From assembly GCF_003003005.1 (NCBI RefSeq), contig NZ_PVTR01000011.1:62001-126000 (forward strand): 64,000 nucleotides of DNA. The letters run 5' to 3'. This document shows positions 27,651 to 37,341 of this stretch, one piece after another (position 1 is the stretch's first letter; each line of letters opens with the position of its first letter). The notes under the pieces were generated by a model. That model was not told the DNA's origin and searched no databases. It saw only the letters and a list, made by a program, of their open reading frames with translations. The position numbers and the translations under genes are program-made. The DNA is from Mongoliibacter ruber (GTDB lineage Bacteria > Bacteroidota > Bacteroidia > Cytophagales > Cyclobacteriaceae).

Positions 27651-28967
27651 ATGAGACTTATGAGATTTCCAGCACTTATTCTGTTTTTACTTTTGATTTC
27701 GCAAGTAGCGCAAGCTCAGCTTGAAAGGGCTACGAGATCTTCCATGTACGTCAACTTTGGGAGGACGGGAGCCAATCTCAGGGAGTTCAACCTTATGCTA
27801 CAAGATAAAGGCTTGACCCCAATGAGAAAGAGCTATTCAAATTTTGGCTTTGGTTATCAAACCCGATTCAATGATTTTATATTAGGTTTGGAAGTATTAC
27901 AAAGTTCCGGCCCCGCCTCCAATTTCAACGGATACGAAATTGATTATAGGTCTACTAGATTTTTGTTGAATGTTGGTTTTTCATTTACGGAAGAGGGCCC
28001 ATTTCAACTGATTCATTATATGGCTATAGGTTCAGGGTCTTTGAACTTCCAGATGTTACGCGAGTCAGACGCCAACTCCATAGATGCATTTCTTCAGCAG
28101 CCACAGCAAGGTTTTATTCTCCGTGATGGCAATATTCAGAAGAGTTCGCTCAACATGACTGGGTTTCTCACAGAGATTGGATTCCATACCAGTTATGATT
28201 TCCCGATTCCTGGCAGGGATGAGTCACTGGAAATACTGGCCCGTTTTGGATATGCTTTTAGCCCATTTGAAGATTCTTGGAACTTGAACGGGATTAATTT
28301 CGGTGCTGCACAGGCAGGTGCATTTTTTAGGGTAGGAGCTGGTATAACCTTACCTGATCATAATTTCTTTTATCGTGATGCTTCGATTGGAGCCCATTTG
28401 ATTTATGGTTTGAATTTTACCACGCCTGATGCACTGAACAGTAATCTTGAAGAAAATGGCCTACAACCTTTTAGTGGAAGACCAAATAATATTGGATTGA
28501 AGATTTTGGGATTCAACAGAAATAAACTCTACGGTGTGGATTTCTATAATCTCGGTCTTTCTGGGCAGGCAAATGAAACCATGAACCATAACCTCAATAG
28601 TGTAAGGATTTATGGAAATGCCGGCTTGATACTATTTGACTTGAGAAATATTGAGGTTGGTGTATTAGGTGGATTGGGATATGGGAATCTTCGTTACACC
28701 TTGTATTCGCCTAATAAGCCCGACTTTCCAAGCCTATTTGAGCAGCCTGATTTTGACGGATATGTCAGGTCCGCCGGTTTGATGGGCAAACCTGAGCTGA
28801 TGGTGACTTATGCCTTGCCTACCAATAGGGGCAACTTTTACGACATAATATTTGGTGTGCATGCAGGTTATGAGTTACCACTTACACCATATAATTTCTT
28901 AGGCTTGCCTATGTTTAAATATATGGCAAATCCCTACCTACAATTCACCTTAGGTATCAGGCCTTAA
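27651..28967 (+). CDS. Exported outer-membrane protein of unknown function
   Basis: From the ATG at 27651 the protein is 438 residues, with a clear signal peptide (MRLMRFPALILFLLLISQVAQAQ; cleavage near residue 23, described in two parts here as a basic start and a leucine-rich core). The mature part has many alternating aromatic and polar strands (FGYQTRFNDFILGLEVL, GFHTSYDFPIPG, RVGAGITL, LQFTLGIRP at the end), as in an outer-membrane beta-barrel. The frame extends upstream to 27525, but that would overlap the kinase by 71 bp and bury the signal peptide. I do not recognise the family. It is convergent with the RidA-like gene, and the two stops are 4 bp apart. Confidence 0.78.
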   Translation: MRLMRFPALILFLLLISQVAQAQLERATRSSMYVNFGRTGANLREFNLMLQDKGLTPMRKSYSNFGFGYQTRFNDFILGLEVLQSSGPASNFNGYEIDYRSTRFLLNVGFSFTEEGPFQLIHYMAIGSGSLNFQMLRESDANSIDAFLQQPQQGFILRDGNIQKSSLNMTGFLTEIGFHTSYDFPIPGRDESLEILARFGYAFSPFEDSWNLNGINFGAAQAGAFFRVGAGITLPDHNFFYRDASIGAHLIYGLNFTTPDALNSNLEENGLQPFSGRPNNIGLKILGFNRNKLYGVDFYNLGLSGQANETMNHNLNSVRIYGNAGLILFDLRNIEVGVLGGLGYGNLRYTLYSPNKPDFPSLFEQPDFDGYVRSAGLMGKPELMVTYALPTNRGNFYDIIFGVHAGYELPLTPYNFLGLPMFKYMANPYLQFTLGIRP

Positions 28968-28971
28968 GTTG

Positions 28972-29526
28972 CTATTCCTCAATTTCAACAATTAATTCTA
29001 TTTCTACCGAGATATCCATAGGCAAAGCATTCATTCCTACAGCTGATCTTGCATGTTTGCCCTTTTCTCCAAATACTTCGACCATGAGATCGGAAAAGCC
29101 ATTGATGACCTGAGGTTGGTCTTTGAAATCGGAATCGCAATTCACCATACCCAAAACTTTTACGATCCTTTTGACTTTATTCAAGTCACCCAATTCGGCT
29201 TTGAGGACAGCGAGTTGTGCCAAACCTACCAGTCTGGCAGCTTCCCGTCCTTCTTCAATAGTCAAATCACTTCCGACTTTTCCGGTAATATAAGTGCCGT
29301 CAGCCTCGCTAGGACCTTTACCTGCCAGAAAAAGCAGATTTCCTGTTCGCACTGCATTTACATAATTGGCAACAGGTGCACTGGGATTGGGAAGTGTGAT
29401 ACCCATTTCTTTTATTTTCTTTTCGGCATCCCAGTAGCCGTCATTTACCGTGTCTCCTTCCTTGTAGGAGAAATTACATGAGGCCAAAACGATACATAGC
29501 AGGATTGGGAACATTTTTTTTATCAT
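28972..29526 (-). CDS. RidA/YjgF-family protein with lipoprotein signal
   Basis: The preferred start at 29526 gives 184 residues beginning MIKKMFPILLCIVLASCNF. This is a good lipoprotein signal with lipobox LASC (cysteine 17); the longer frame to 29559 adds 11 residues in front of it. The rest is a RidA-fold domain (about 45-184) with VRTGNLLFLAGKGPSEADGTY, GLAQLAVLKAELGDLNKVKRIVKV split over residues near 100-125, and HARSAVGMNALPMDISVEIEL, in which the family arginine (ARSAVG) is present. Classical RidA is a cytosolic deaminase of reactive enamines/imines, so an exported form is unusual and its role is open. Confidence 0.88.
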   Translation of the reverse strand: MIKKMFPILLCIVLASCNFSYKEGDTVNDGYWDAEKKIKEMGITLPNPSAPVANYVNAVRTGNLLFLAGKGPSEADGTYITGKVGSDLTIEEGREAARLVGLAQLAVLKAELGDLNKVKRIVKVLGMVNCDSDFKDQPQVINGFSDLMVEVFGEKGKHARSAVGMNALPMDISVEIELIVEIEE

Positions 29527-29675
29527 GACTGAAAATTGAAGGTTTATGAATTCAAACATAAAGTACTGTCAGAATTTGGTAAATCAAATTAGAATGGGTG
29601 TAAATGGAAAATCCTTAATGTATCTATCTCAATTTTATATAAATGAATAGGAAAAGAGAAGATTTTTGAAAAAAC

Positions 29676-29707
29676 TTGACATAATTCACTTAAAGGCTTT
29701 ACATTTG
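29676..29707 (+). promoter_or_regulatory. Promoter of the methionine operon (TTG-N21-TAnnTTTG)
   Basis: A -33 TTG at 29676-29678 (within TTGAC) and a perfect -7 element TACATTTG at 29700-29707 are separated by 21 bp, the Bacteroidetes arrangement. Transcription would begin around 29712-29714, at the first base of the riboswitch. Confidence 0.75.
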
Positions 29708-29712
29708 AACTT

Positions 29713-29811
29713 GCTTATCGAGAAAGACTGAGGGAAGGGCCCGTTGAAGTCTTAGCAACCTGAATCCAAGGTGCTAACTCCCATTCCGGAAAAGCCGGAA
29801 AAAGATGAGCG
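29713..29811 (+). promoter_or_regulatory. SAM-I (S-box) riboswitch
   Basis: The conserved core is plain: CTTATCGAGA at the 5' side of P1 and the kink-turn side, GAGGGAAGGGCCCG, TGAAGTCTTAGCAACC and GGTGCTAACTCC, followed by a variable hairpin (TTCCGG/CCGGAA) and GATGAG (29804-29809), which closes P1 with CTTATC (29714-29719). It lies in the leader of the split metH-metF operon and should reduce expression when S-adenosylmethionine is high. A stretch GAAAAAGA (29798-29805) can alternatively pair with TCTTTTTC (29823-29830), overlapping the 3' side of P1. This could be the expression-platform switch, though that part is inference. Confidence 0.93.
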
Positions 29812-29869
29812 AAAGAGTTTTTTCTTTTTCGACCAGTTGTCTCGCATAGGCTTTTTAATATATAAATTG

Positions 29870-30913
29870 ATGAATAGAAGCGAGCAATTACTAAAAGCAT
29901 CCAAGAAAAGAGTACTTATCCTTGATGGCGCCATGGGTACCATGATTCAACGTTACAAGTTGACAGAAGAGGATTTTCGCACTCCTGCCCTCAAAGATCA
30001 CCCAAAAGCTTTGAAAGGAAACAATGATTTGTTGTCACTTTCCAAGCCTGAAATAATCAAAGCCATTCATGCTGCATATCTTGATGCAGGGGCTGACATT
30101 ATAGAAACCAACACTTTCAGTGGCACCTCCATTGCCCAGGAAGATTATGCACTTCCGCACTTGGCCTATGCCATCAATTTTGAATCTGCCAAAATTGCCA
30201 GAGAGATTGCAGAAGTTTATACCGAGAAAAATCCAGATAAACCTAGGTTTGTTGCAGGTGCTATAGGGCCAACAAACAGGACAGCATCCATATCCCCTGA
30301 TGTGAATGACCCAGGATATAGAGCGATTACATTTGATCAGTTGTCAGAGGCTTATCAGGAGCAGGTAAAAGGGCTTCTAGATGGCGGGGCGGATGTGCTT
30401 CTGGTAGAAACAATTTTTGACACACTCAATGCAAAAGCTGCCCTTTTTGCTATCCAGGAAGTATTTGAAGAAAGGGGAATCCCATTAAATCCAGAAGAAG
30501 GGGGAGTTCCTGTGATGATTTCAGGTACTATTACTGATGCCTCTGGTAGGACACTTTCAGGCCAGACTACTGAAGCTTTCCTGATTTCCGTGTCGCATGT
30601 ACCCCTTTTTAGTGTTGGTCTCAATTGTGCTTTGGGAGCAAAGGAACTTAGACCTTATTTGAAGGTGCTTTCAGACAATGCGCCTTTTTTGGTTTCTGCA
30701 TACCCTAATGCAGGATTGCCCAATGAATTTGGACAATATGACCAAGGTGCAGAAGAGATGGCTGCACAAGTAGAAGAATTTCTTAAAGAAGGTTTTGTGA
30801 ATATCCTCGGAGGTTGTTGTGGAACTACACCTGAGCATATTTCGGCCATAGCAAATGCAGCTGCGAAATATAAGCCCCGCACTGTGGAACTAGAAAATAT
30901 AGGAGATGAGTAA
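29870..30913 (+). CDS. metH: Split methionine synthase, homocysteine-binding subunit (MetH N-terminal domain)
   Basis: This 347-residue protein (start ATG at 29870, [23 protein letters not shown]) corresponds to the first domain of cobalamin-dependent methionine synthase, which binds homocysteine and zinc. The zinc cysteines are visible in VGLNCALG and in [11 protein letters not shown] near the C-terminus. The frame extends upstream to 29771, but that lies within the riboswitch, so the later start is chosen. The other MetH domains are encoded separately by the next gene, whose ATG lies 8 bp inside this gene's end, so the two halves are probably translated together and assemble. A two-gene MetH is known in Bacteroidota. 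Confidence 0.93.
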   Translation: MNRSEQLLKASKKRVLILDGAMGTMIQRYKLTEEDFRTPALKDHPKALKGNNDLLSLSKPEIIKAIHAAYLDAGADIIETNTFSGTSIAQEDYALPHLAYAINFESAKIAREIAEVYTEKNPDKPRFVAGAIGPTNRTASISPDVNDPGYRAITFDQLSEAYQEQVKGLLDGGADVLLVETIFDTLNAKAALFAIQEVFEERGIPLNPEEGGVPVMISGTITDASGRTLSGQTTEAFLISVSHVPLFSVGLNCALGAKELRPYLKVLSDNAPFLVSAYPNAGLPNEFGQYDQGAEEMAAQVEEFLKEGFVNILGGCCGTTPEHISAIANAAAKYKPRTVELENIGDE

Positions 30914-33617
30914 AATCCAAAAACATAATACGTTAAGACTTTCAGGTTTGGAGCCTCTGGTGTTTACGCCTGAGCTGAACTTTGTAAATGTAGGGGAAAG
31001 GACCAATGTGACCGGCTCTAAAAAGTTTGCCCGGCTAATATTGAATGGCCAATACGATGAAGCGCTAGAAGTGGCCTTGGATCAAGTCCGTGGAGGTGCC
31101 CAGATATTGGATGTCTGCATGGATGAAGGAATGCTCGATGGTGTAGCTGCTATGGAGAAGTTTTTGAACTTGATCGCTTCAGAGCCTGAAATCAGCCGAA
31201 TTCCCATTATGATCGACAGTTCCCGCTGGGAAATAATCCTGGCAGGATTGAAGTGTGTCCAAGGAAAAGGTATAGTCAATTCCATCAGTCTTAAAAATGG
31301 AGAAAAAGAATTTTTCCATCAGGCCAAAACCATCAAAAAATTTGGTGCAGCTGTGGTTGTGATGGCATTTGATGAGAATGGACAGGCAGATACATACAAG
31401 AGAAGAATCGAAATCTGTAAGCGTAGCTATGACCTATTGGTGAATCAAGTGGGTTTCAATCCACAGGACATCATATTTGATCCAAATATTTTCCCTGTAG
31501 CTACAGGGATGGACGAACACAGGAAAAATGCACTTGATTTTTTCCATGCCACACAATGGATCAAACAGAATCTTCCAGGCGCTAAAGTCAGTGGGGGAGT
31601 GAGTAATGTGAGTTTTTCTTTTAGGGGAAATAATACAGTAAGGGAAGCCATGCATGCTGCCTTTTTGTATCATGCGATCCGTCATGGGATGGATATGGGA
31701 ATTGTGAATCCGACCATGTTGGAGATTTATGATGACATACCAAAAGATCTTTTACAAAAAGTAGAAGACGTATTCTTTGACCGTCATGAAAATGCCACTG
31801 AGGAATTATTGGAATTTGCGGAGACAGTCAAGCAGACCGGCAAGAAAGAAGCTGTTTCGGAGCTGTGGCGTGAAGATCCGGTAGAAAAAAGAATAGAGCA
31901 TGCCCTTGTTAAAGGCATTATAGACCATATCATTGAAGATACTGAAGAAGCAAGATTGCAGTTTAAAAATCCCCTAAAAGTAATAGAAGGGCCACTGATG
32001 GACGGTATGAATGTGGTAGGGGACCTCTTTGGGGAAGGTAAAATGTTTTTGCCCCAAGTGGTAAAATCTGCAAGGGTAATGAAAAAAGCTGTTGCTTATT
32101 TAGAACCATTTATGCCCAAAATCGGTGATGCAGATTACAATGCAGAACAAAGCAGTATCAAAAAGATCCTCTTAGCCACCGTCAAAGGTGATGTTCACGA
32201 TATCGGGAAAAACATTGTAGGTGTGGTTTTGGCCTGCAACAGCTATCAAATCATCGATCTTGGTGTAATGGTAGATGCCCAGACGATCATTGATGAAGCC
32301 ATCAAGAACAAAGTAGATATCATCGGCTTGAGTGGATTGATTACGCCATCTTTGGATGAAATGGTCTATGTAGCTTCTGAGATGGAAAGACAGGAGCTAA
32401 AGATCCCATTGTTGATCGGTGGTGCCACAACTTCACGGATCCATACAGCGGTAAAAATCGACCCAGTGTATTCCGGAACAGTGATCCACGTAACAGATGC
32501 ATCCAAGTCTGTTCCGATCGCAGGGGAATCGATCAGTGAGGAAACACGAGATGATTATCATAAAAAGATCAAAGAAACTTATTTGCAACTCAGGGTAGAG
32601 CATGAGGCGAAGCAACAGGTCAAGCAATTGGTGAGCTATCAGGATGCAAAAGCCAATCCTGTGTATATTGATTGGGAAAATTACCAACCAGCCAAACCAG
32701 CCATTTTGGGTTTGACAGATATGCAAGAATTGGATTTGGAGGTTTTGAGAAAATATATAGACTGGACTCCGTTTTTCAGTACTTGGATGTTGAGTGGTAA
32801 ATACCCCAAAATTCTTGAAGACTCGGTTGTAGGTACTGAAGCTCAGCGCCTTTTCAAAGAGGCCAATGCTATGTTGGATAAAATTATCTCAGAAAAATGG
32901 CTTCAGGCCAAGGCAGTTGTCGGTTTATTCCCTGTAAAAAGAGTTGGAGATGATGTCAGGGTTTTGGATTTAGAAGAAAATGAAACAGCGTTTTCGTTTC
33001 ATTTTTTAAGACAACAAGGCAAAAAAGGAAAGGGAGTGCCAAACAGGTCTTTGGTAGATTACCTTCATCCTGAGGCCATTGATTACATGGGGGGGTTTGC
33101 CGTGACTGCAGGTTGGGGTATTGAAGATAAATTGAAGCAATTCCAAGAGACCTTCGACGATTATCAAGATATCATGCTCAAGGCATTAGCAGATCGTCTG
33201 GCAGAAGCTGGAGCTGAATACCTTCACTCCCTTGTCAGAAGGGAGCTTTGGGGCTATTCTTCTGATGAAAATCTGCAAAATGAAGATTTGATCAAGGAAG
33301 TTTATCGTGGAATCAGACCGGCACCAGGGTACCCTGCCTGCCCAGAACATTCAGAGAAAAAGACCTTGTTTGAATTGCTTCAGGTAGAAAAACAAACCGG
33401 AATCACCCTCACGGATAGCTTTGCCATGTATCCAACTTCTTCGGTAAGTGGATTTTACTTTGCCCATCCGGAAAGCAAATATTTTGGATTGGGAAAAATA
33501 GGAGAGGATCAAGTCATCGACTATGCACTGAGAAAAGGAGTATCGCAAGCCCAAGCCGAAAGGTGGCTGTCTCCCAATCTAGCATATAATCCATCATTAG
33601 TAGTACAAGAAAATTGA
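30906..33617 (+). CDS. metH: Split methionine synthase, folate/cobalamin/activation subunit (MetH C-terminal part)
   Basis: A 903-residue protein with the three remaining MetH domains. The pterin-binding TIM barrel (about 15-290) begins [16 protein letters not shown]. The cobalamin-binding part has the cap helix region (about 310-400) and the Rossmann-like domain with the cobalt-ligand motif D-V-H-D-I-G (near 437-442), then [13 protein letters not shown] and GGATTS. The C-terminal AdoMet-dependent reactivation domain (about 590-890) contains [15 protein letters not shown]. It transfers methyl from 5-methyltetrahydrofolate through cobalamin to homocysteine bound on the partner subunit. The start overlaps the upstream gene by 8 bp, and metF begins 2 bp after its stop. 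Confidence 0.96.
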   Translation: MSKIQKHNTLRLSGLEPLVFTPELNFVNVGERTNVTGSKKFARLILNGQYDEALEVALDQVRGGAQILDVCMDEGMLDGVAAMEKFLNLIASEPEISRIPIMIDSSRWEIILAGLKCVQGKGIVNSISLKNGEKEFFHQAKTIKKFGAAVVVMAFDENGQADTYKRRIEICKRSYDLLVNQVGFNPQDIIFDPNIFPVATGMDEHRKNALDFFHATQWIKQNLPGAKVSGGVSNVSFSFRGNNTVREAMHAAFLYHAIRHGMDMGIVNPTMLEIYDDIPKDLLQKVEDVFFDRHENATEELLEFAETVKQTGKKEAVSELWREDPVEKRIEHALVKGIIDHIIEDTEEARLQFKNPLKVIEGPLMDGMNVVGDLFGEGKMFLPQVVKSARVMKKAVAYLEPFMPKIGDADYNAEQSSIKKILLATVKGDVHDIGKNIVGVVLACNSYQIIDLGVMVDAQTIIDEAIKNKVDIIGLSGLITPSLDEMVYVASEMERQELKIPLLIGGATTSRIHTAVKIDPVYSGTVIHVTDASKSVPIAGESISEETRDDYHKKIKETYLQLRVEHEAKQQVKQLVSYQDAKANPVYIDWENYQPAKPAILGLTDMQELDLEVLRKYIDWTPFFSTWMLSGKYPKILEDSVVGTEAQRLFKEANAMLDKIISEKWLQAKAVVGLFPVKRVGDDVRVLDLEENETAFSFHFLRQQGKKGKGVPNRSLVDYLHPEAIDYMGGFAVTAGWGIEDKLKQFQETFDDYQDIMLKALADRLAEAGAEYLHSLVRRELWGYSSDENLQNEDLIKEVYRGIRPAPGYPACPEHSEKKTLFELLQVEKQTGITLTDSFAMYPTSSVSGFYFAHPESKYFGLGKIGEDQVIDYALRKGVSQAQAERWLSPNLAYNPSLVVQEN

Positions 33618-33619
33618 CC

Positions 33620-34573
33620 ATGAAAATCACAGAATATATCAATCAGGCTGACAAGCCACTGTTTTCATTTGAAATCCTACCCCCGCTTAAAGGCCAAAGC
33701 CTGAATGACCTCTTGGTGGGAATAGAACCCTTGATGGAGTTCGAGCCACCCTTTGTGGATGTTACCTATCATAGAGAGGAGTTTATTTATAAAAAACATC
33801 CAAATGGTCTCTTGGAAAAAGTAAGTACCAAGAAACGCCCGGGCACGGTAGGCATCTGTGCGGCTATCATGAACAGGTTTCATGTAGAGGCAGTGCCTCA
33901 TTTGCTATGCGGTGGATTTACCAAAGAAGAAACGGAAAATGCACTTATTGACCTGAATTTTATCGGAGTTCAAAATGTGCTTGCCCTTCGAGGAGATGCT
34001 CCAAAGAATGAGGGTAAGTTTGTTCCCGAACCAAAGGGGCATGAGTTTACCACGGGATTAGTACAGCAGATTATAGGGATGAACCATGGTAAGTACTTGC
34101 ATGAGGAAACAGAAACCAGTTTTCATACTGATTTTTGTGTAGGAGTGGCGGGTTACCCCGAAAAGCACTTTGAGGCACCAAGCATGAAGTTTGACTTGAA
34201 ATTCCTGAAAGAAAAAATAGATGCAGGTGCGGAATATATCGTCACTCAGATGTTTTTTGACAATGAGAAATATTTTGATTTTGTTAAAAAAGTCAGGGCC
34301 GCAGGTATTGACGTTCCTATTATACCGGGTTTAAAACCAATTACAACGATTGGGCAGATTACCATGTTGCCGAGAACATTTTTCCTTGACCTTCCGGATG
34401 ATCTTTTGGATGATTTAATGAAGTGTAAAACCAATGCTGATGTCAAGCAAGTAGGTATAGAATGGGCAATACAACAGAGTAAAGAATTGATTGCCAATGG
34501 TGCTCCTGTTTTACACTATTATACTATGAGCAAGGCAGACACTACTTATAAAATCGCTAAAGAGGTGTTTTGA
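33620..34573 (+). CDS. metF: 5,10-methylenetetrahydrofolate reductase
   Basis: This flavoenzyme makes 5-methyltetrahydrofolate, the methyl donor for the MetH proteins encoded just before it. From the ATG at 33620 it is 317 residues, normal for MetF; a TTG two codons earlier is possible but less likely. Visible family features are KPLFSFEILPPLKGQ with the catalytic glutamate near the N-terminus, FVDVTYHREEF, NVLALRGDAP, FCVGVAGYPEKH and AGAEYIVTQMFFDNEKYFDF. It is the last gene of the operon controlled by the SAM riboswitch, and a strong terminator follows about 125 bp downstream. Its place explains the operon as a complete methyl-supply and methionine-forming unit. Confidence 0.97.
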   Translation: MKITEYINQADKPLFSFEILPPLKGQSLNDLLVGIEPLMEFEPPFVDVTYHREEFIYKKHPNGLLEKVSTKKRPGTVGICAAIMNRFHVEAVPHLLCGGFTKEETENALIDLNFIGVQNVLALRGDAPKNEGKFVPEPKGHEFTTGLVQQIIGMNHGKYLHEETETSFHTDFCVGVAGYPEKHFEAPSMKFDLKFLKEKIDAGAEYIVTQMFFDNEKYFDFVKKVRAAGIDVPIIPGLKPITTIGQITMLPRTFFLDLPDDLLDDLMKCKTNADVKQVGIEWAIQQSKELIANGAPVLHYYTMSKADTTYKIAKEVF

Positions 34574-34697
34574 TTGTTAGGGTTTAAAACAAGATAACAT
34601 GTGAATAAGGTGTTTCGTCTGTTTTTACACAAAGTCCTACTCTGGATATAAATTTGGATGAAGGCGATTATCGGAAAAGTAGCTTAATATTATATCA

Positions 34698-34737
34698 AAA
34701 AAGAGCCTTGTCACGAATTCGTAACAAGGCTCTTTTT
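34698..34737. terminator. Bidirectional terminator between metF and the DUF4332 gene
   Basis: AAAAAGAGCCTTGT (34698-34711) pairs perfectly with ACAAGGCTCTTTTT (34724-34737) around a short loop that is itself self-complementary (CGAATTCG). It separates two convergent genes. Confidence 0.9.
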
Positions 34738-34761
34738 CCATTTTGAGAGATATACGATATC

Positions 34762-35169
34762 TCAATGCGTAACTACAGGGGGTAATTCTTTCGCCTGGTT
34801 AATGAAGTTTTCAACCTGAGAAAGAGCAGGTACTACTCTTGTAAGTTTCTTCTCAGCATTTTTCTCTGTCAAAGCTTTATGAAGGTTTTCTGGGTTTCGG
34901 TTTCTCAATTCTTTTACTGTATCCACTCCTGTTGCTTTCAAAAGTTCTGCAAATTGACTAGCAACGCCTTTGATTCTAAAAAGGTCGGCCATATTTACCC
35001 AAACAAGGATTCTACTTTCATCTAGTCCTGAAGCTTCAGCGATTTCTTTCCTTCCTTTTTTGGAGGCTCCTTTTTCTAATAGTGCTCCCACAGTAGTGAT
35101 GCCTGCCAGACCTAGTTTTTCCTTAAATACTGGTCCGATACCTTCGATATCTGTGATTGTTTTTGCCAT
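34762..35169 (-). CDS. DUF4332-like helix-hairpin-helix protein
   Basis: A 135-residue cytosolic protein. The first helix-hairpin-helix is ITDIEGIGPVFKEKLGLAGI (near 5-24), and a second runs through FRIKGVASQFAELLKATGVDTVKELR (near 65-90, described by position). This pattern is typical of the DUF4332 family, which resembles the DNA-binding (HhH)2 modules of polymerase beta and ribosomal proteins. A nucleic-acid-binding role is likely but unproven. The next gene upstream on the same strand is a DUF937-like protein 25 bp away, so they may be cotranscribed. The only coherent alternative is a stand-alone HhH accessory protein. Confidence 0.72.
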   Translation of the reverse strand: MAKTITDIEGIGPVFKEKLGLAGITTVGALLEKGASKKGRKEIAEASGLDESRILVWVNMADLFRIKGVASQFAELLKATGVDTVKELRNRNPENLHKALTEKNAEKKLTRVVPALSQVENFINQAKELPPVVTH

Positions 35170-35193
35170 TTTTTGAATTTTTATAATTTGTGA

Positions 35194-35646
35194 TTACTTA
35201 AAGAAACTTCCAATCCCCTTCTTGATTGCGTCAGCTGCACTTGATTTGACTCCATCTCCTAGCGCAGATCCCAGCATCTTTGTTAAATCTGTTTTGTCAA
35301 AATCTTTTGATCTGTCACCTTTTATTGCCGATAAAATTTTTGGTAATACAAAATTTGCAATCATTGATGATTTCTCTGGAGATAAACCTAGTTTGCTTGA
35401 ATAGGACGAAGTCAAGTTTGAGATAAAACCAGTGTATACAGCATTTGAGGAAAGGTTTTGGCCTTGATTGAGCATGCCCAAGATCCCATTTACATCACCA
35501 TATCCAAATTGTCTTGTGAGGGAGCTCAGTAGAGTATCTTTAGTCGTGGAAATAGCCCCAGATGCTTCTTCACTGGTTAGGTTGAATTTATCTGTTAGCC
35601 CCGTTGTAAGTTGGGGAGCAAGGCTACTGATTACTTCTTGAATCAT
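35194..35646 (-). CDS. Small DUF937-like protein of unknown function
   Basis: A 150-residue alanine/serine-rich helical protein without signal peptide or membrane segment. Features seen are MIQEVISSLAPQLTTGLTDKFNL, then ISTTKDTLLSSLTRQFGYGDVNGILGMLN and a C-terminal segment ending IKKGIGSFFK. The glycine-containing helical repeats resemble the DUF937/DUF2780 proteins, some of which form assemblies (inference from pattern only). It lies directly upstream of the DUF4332-like gene on the same strand, with 24 bases between. I do not know its function. Confidence 0.65.
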   Translation of the reverse strand: MIQEVISSLAPQLTTGLTDKFNLTSEEASGAISTTKDTLLSSLTRQFGYGDVNGILGMLNQGQNLSSNAVYTGFISNLTSSYSSKLGLSPEKSSMIANFVLPKILSAIKGDRSKDFDKTDLTKMLGSALGDGVKSSAADAIKKGIGSFFK

Positions 35647-35989
35647 TTTATTGATATTTATATTGAAATAGTTTTTTAAATGAAGTCAGTGATAATCACC
35701 AGCTTTTCATTTTCAATACACAATATTAATTTAATGAGGATGTCTAGCAGTATTTTCCAATACGCATATCTACTCAACTAAAAATGTTTTTAAATCTTGT
35801 GGGATCCTTAAAAGCAAAGTAGTTTTGATTGGTTTAAAATCAGTGGTTAACAACATACTTCCAGGTTCAAAAAGTTTTATTGTCTTTAAAAAGCCAGTTT
35901 TCTTTCCGGGTGAGAAAACACCTCATTGGAGCATAACCAAAACTTGATTTCAAGATTGACTTCAACTCAAATAAGCATTCAATATCAAA
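35647..35989. other. AT-rich intergenic region, nothing recognised
   Basis: This 343-bp gap lies between two minus-strand genes. No frame, RNA motif or strong hairpin is evident; the right-hand part of the DUF937-like leader presumably contains its promoter. Confidence 0.5.
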
Positions 35990-37303
35990 TCAAGAGAAGG
36001 AATATTCATGTTGGTCCAAGAGTTTGGATAGATCAGCTGTGAGGTTTTTTCTGGAATATTTAAGGATTGAGGGAGACAATTGAAACCTTCCGGGAATTGC
36101 AAAGGCATTTAAATATTCCTCTATACCCTTTATATCTTGATGTGAATATACTTGTCCAGCTTTACTTTCATTCAAAATATGAGCACTATCCCCTTTTGGA
36201 TCACCTAAGGCAAGAACAGGTCTTCCTGTCGCCATATATTCAAAAAGCTTTCCGGGAATATTCCCTTTTGCATTTTTTGTATCTGTCAGAATCAGCAAAA
36301 GCAAGTGAGACTTTTGATAAAAATCAAAAACAGCTTTATGACTGACATATCCTTCAAATACCACCTTTTCTTTTAGCCAAATATCGGCCTCTACATATTG
36401 GATAACCTCCTCAGATACTTTCCCCACAAAGCGTAGAATGGCTTTTTTTTCACTCAATTCGAATACTGACCGAAATGCATTTAAAAAGGGGATAGGATTC
36501 CTGATGGCATCTATCACCCCTGTATATAGGATTTCTATTGTTTCAGATTTTTCATTGCTCTTATCAAAAAAATCAACCGGAATATCAGATTCATCATAAC
36601 CGTTGGTGAGTAATCTGATTTTTCTTTGGGAAAGGTCTTCGAACTCTTTTTGAAACGTCGGTGAGATAGTCAGGATTTCATCAGCTTTTGACAATACTTT
36701 TTGCTCCAAACGTATGTGTCTAGACCTTGCCCATTTAGTCATAGGTAGGGTGTCTAAGAATTCCCATTTGCTCCACGGGTCACGAAAGTCAGCAATCCAT
36801 GGAATACCTGTCTTTTCCTTCAGCTGAAGACCAATCAAGTGCATGCTATGGGGTGGTCCTGTGGTGATGATGCATTGAAACTGATTTTTTTTGATCAAAT
36901 CCACCAGGAAGTTTACAGATGGCTTCACCCAAAAAATCCTTGGGTCCGGAATCAATACATTGGCCCTAGCCCATAGTCCCAACCGATCTGTTACCGACTT
37001 GTCTTTTTTTTCCAGGATTTTTTCTGGTTGTTCAAGTTTGTTTTTTTTAAGTGAGCGAAACAAACCATAAGGCTCCCAAATAGGAAATTTTAAAATTTCC
37101 ATCTGAGGAGAAACTTCCTCCAGAAGGCTAGGATCTTTGAGCGCAAAGTCGGGGTTTTCCGGAGTGAAAATAACAGGTTCCCAACCGAATTCTGGTAGAT
37201 ATTTTGCTGTTTTCAGCCACCTTTGAACACCTGATCCTGCAGAAGGAGGCCAGTAGTAAGTGATGATCAGGACACGTTTGTTTGGTTTTGTGCTCAAAGT
37301 CAA
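35990..37303 (-). CDS. Glycosyltransferase (GT4-like, GT-B fold)
   Basis: A 437-residue enzyme starting RVLIITYYWPPSAGSGVQRWLK, a glycine-rich N-terminal segment typical of family 4 glycosyltransferases that receive activated sugars. The donor-binding half (about 215-400) includes LLTNGYDE, ILYTGVIDAIRNPIPFL, RFVGKVSEEV and a C-terminal GKLFEYMATGRPVLALGD, where the glutamate is the usual nucleotide-sugar contact. It has no signal peptide and probably acts at the cytosolic face of the membrane. It probably builds a cell-surface glycan. No polysaccharide cluster surrounds it; the aldo/keto reductase gene lies just upstream (38 bp gap). Confidence 0.88.
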   Translation of the reverse strand: MTLSTKPNKRVLIITYYWPPSAGSGVQRWLKTAKYLPEFGWEPVIFTPENPDFALKDPSLLEEVSPQMEILKFPIWEPYGLFRSLKKNKLEQPEKILEKKDKSVTDRLGLWARANVLIPDPRIFWVKPSVNFLVDLIKKNQFQCIITTGPPHSMHLIGLQLKEKTGIPWIADFRDPWSKWEFLDTLPMTKWARSRHIRLEQKVLSKADEILTISPTFQKEFEDLSQRKIRLLTNGYDESDIPVDFFDKSNEKSETIEILYTGVIDAIRNPIPFLNAFRSVFELSEKKAILRFVGKVSEEVIQYVEADIWLKEKVVFEGYVSHKAVFDFYQKSHLLLLILTDTKNAKGNIPGKLFEYMATGRPVLALGDPKGDSAHILNESKAGQVYSHQDIKGIEEYLNAFAIPGRFQLSPSILKYSRKNLTADLSKLLDQHEYSFS

Positions 37304-37341
37304 GGAGGGTTAGGGGCAAGAAGGGTTTTATATTTGGGAGA

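Noticed and set aside
29771-29869. Upstream start for the first metH gene
   Set aside because: It lies in the riboswitch and its platform; the family N-terminus begins at 29870.
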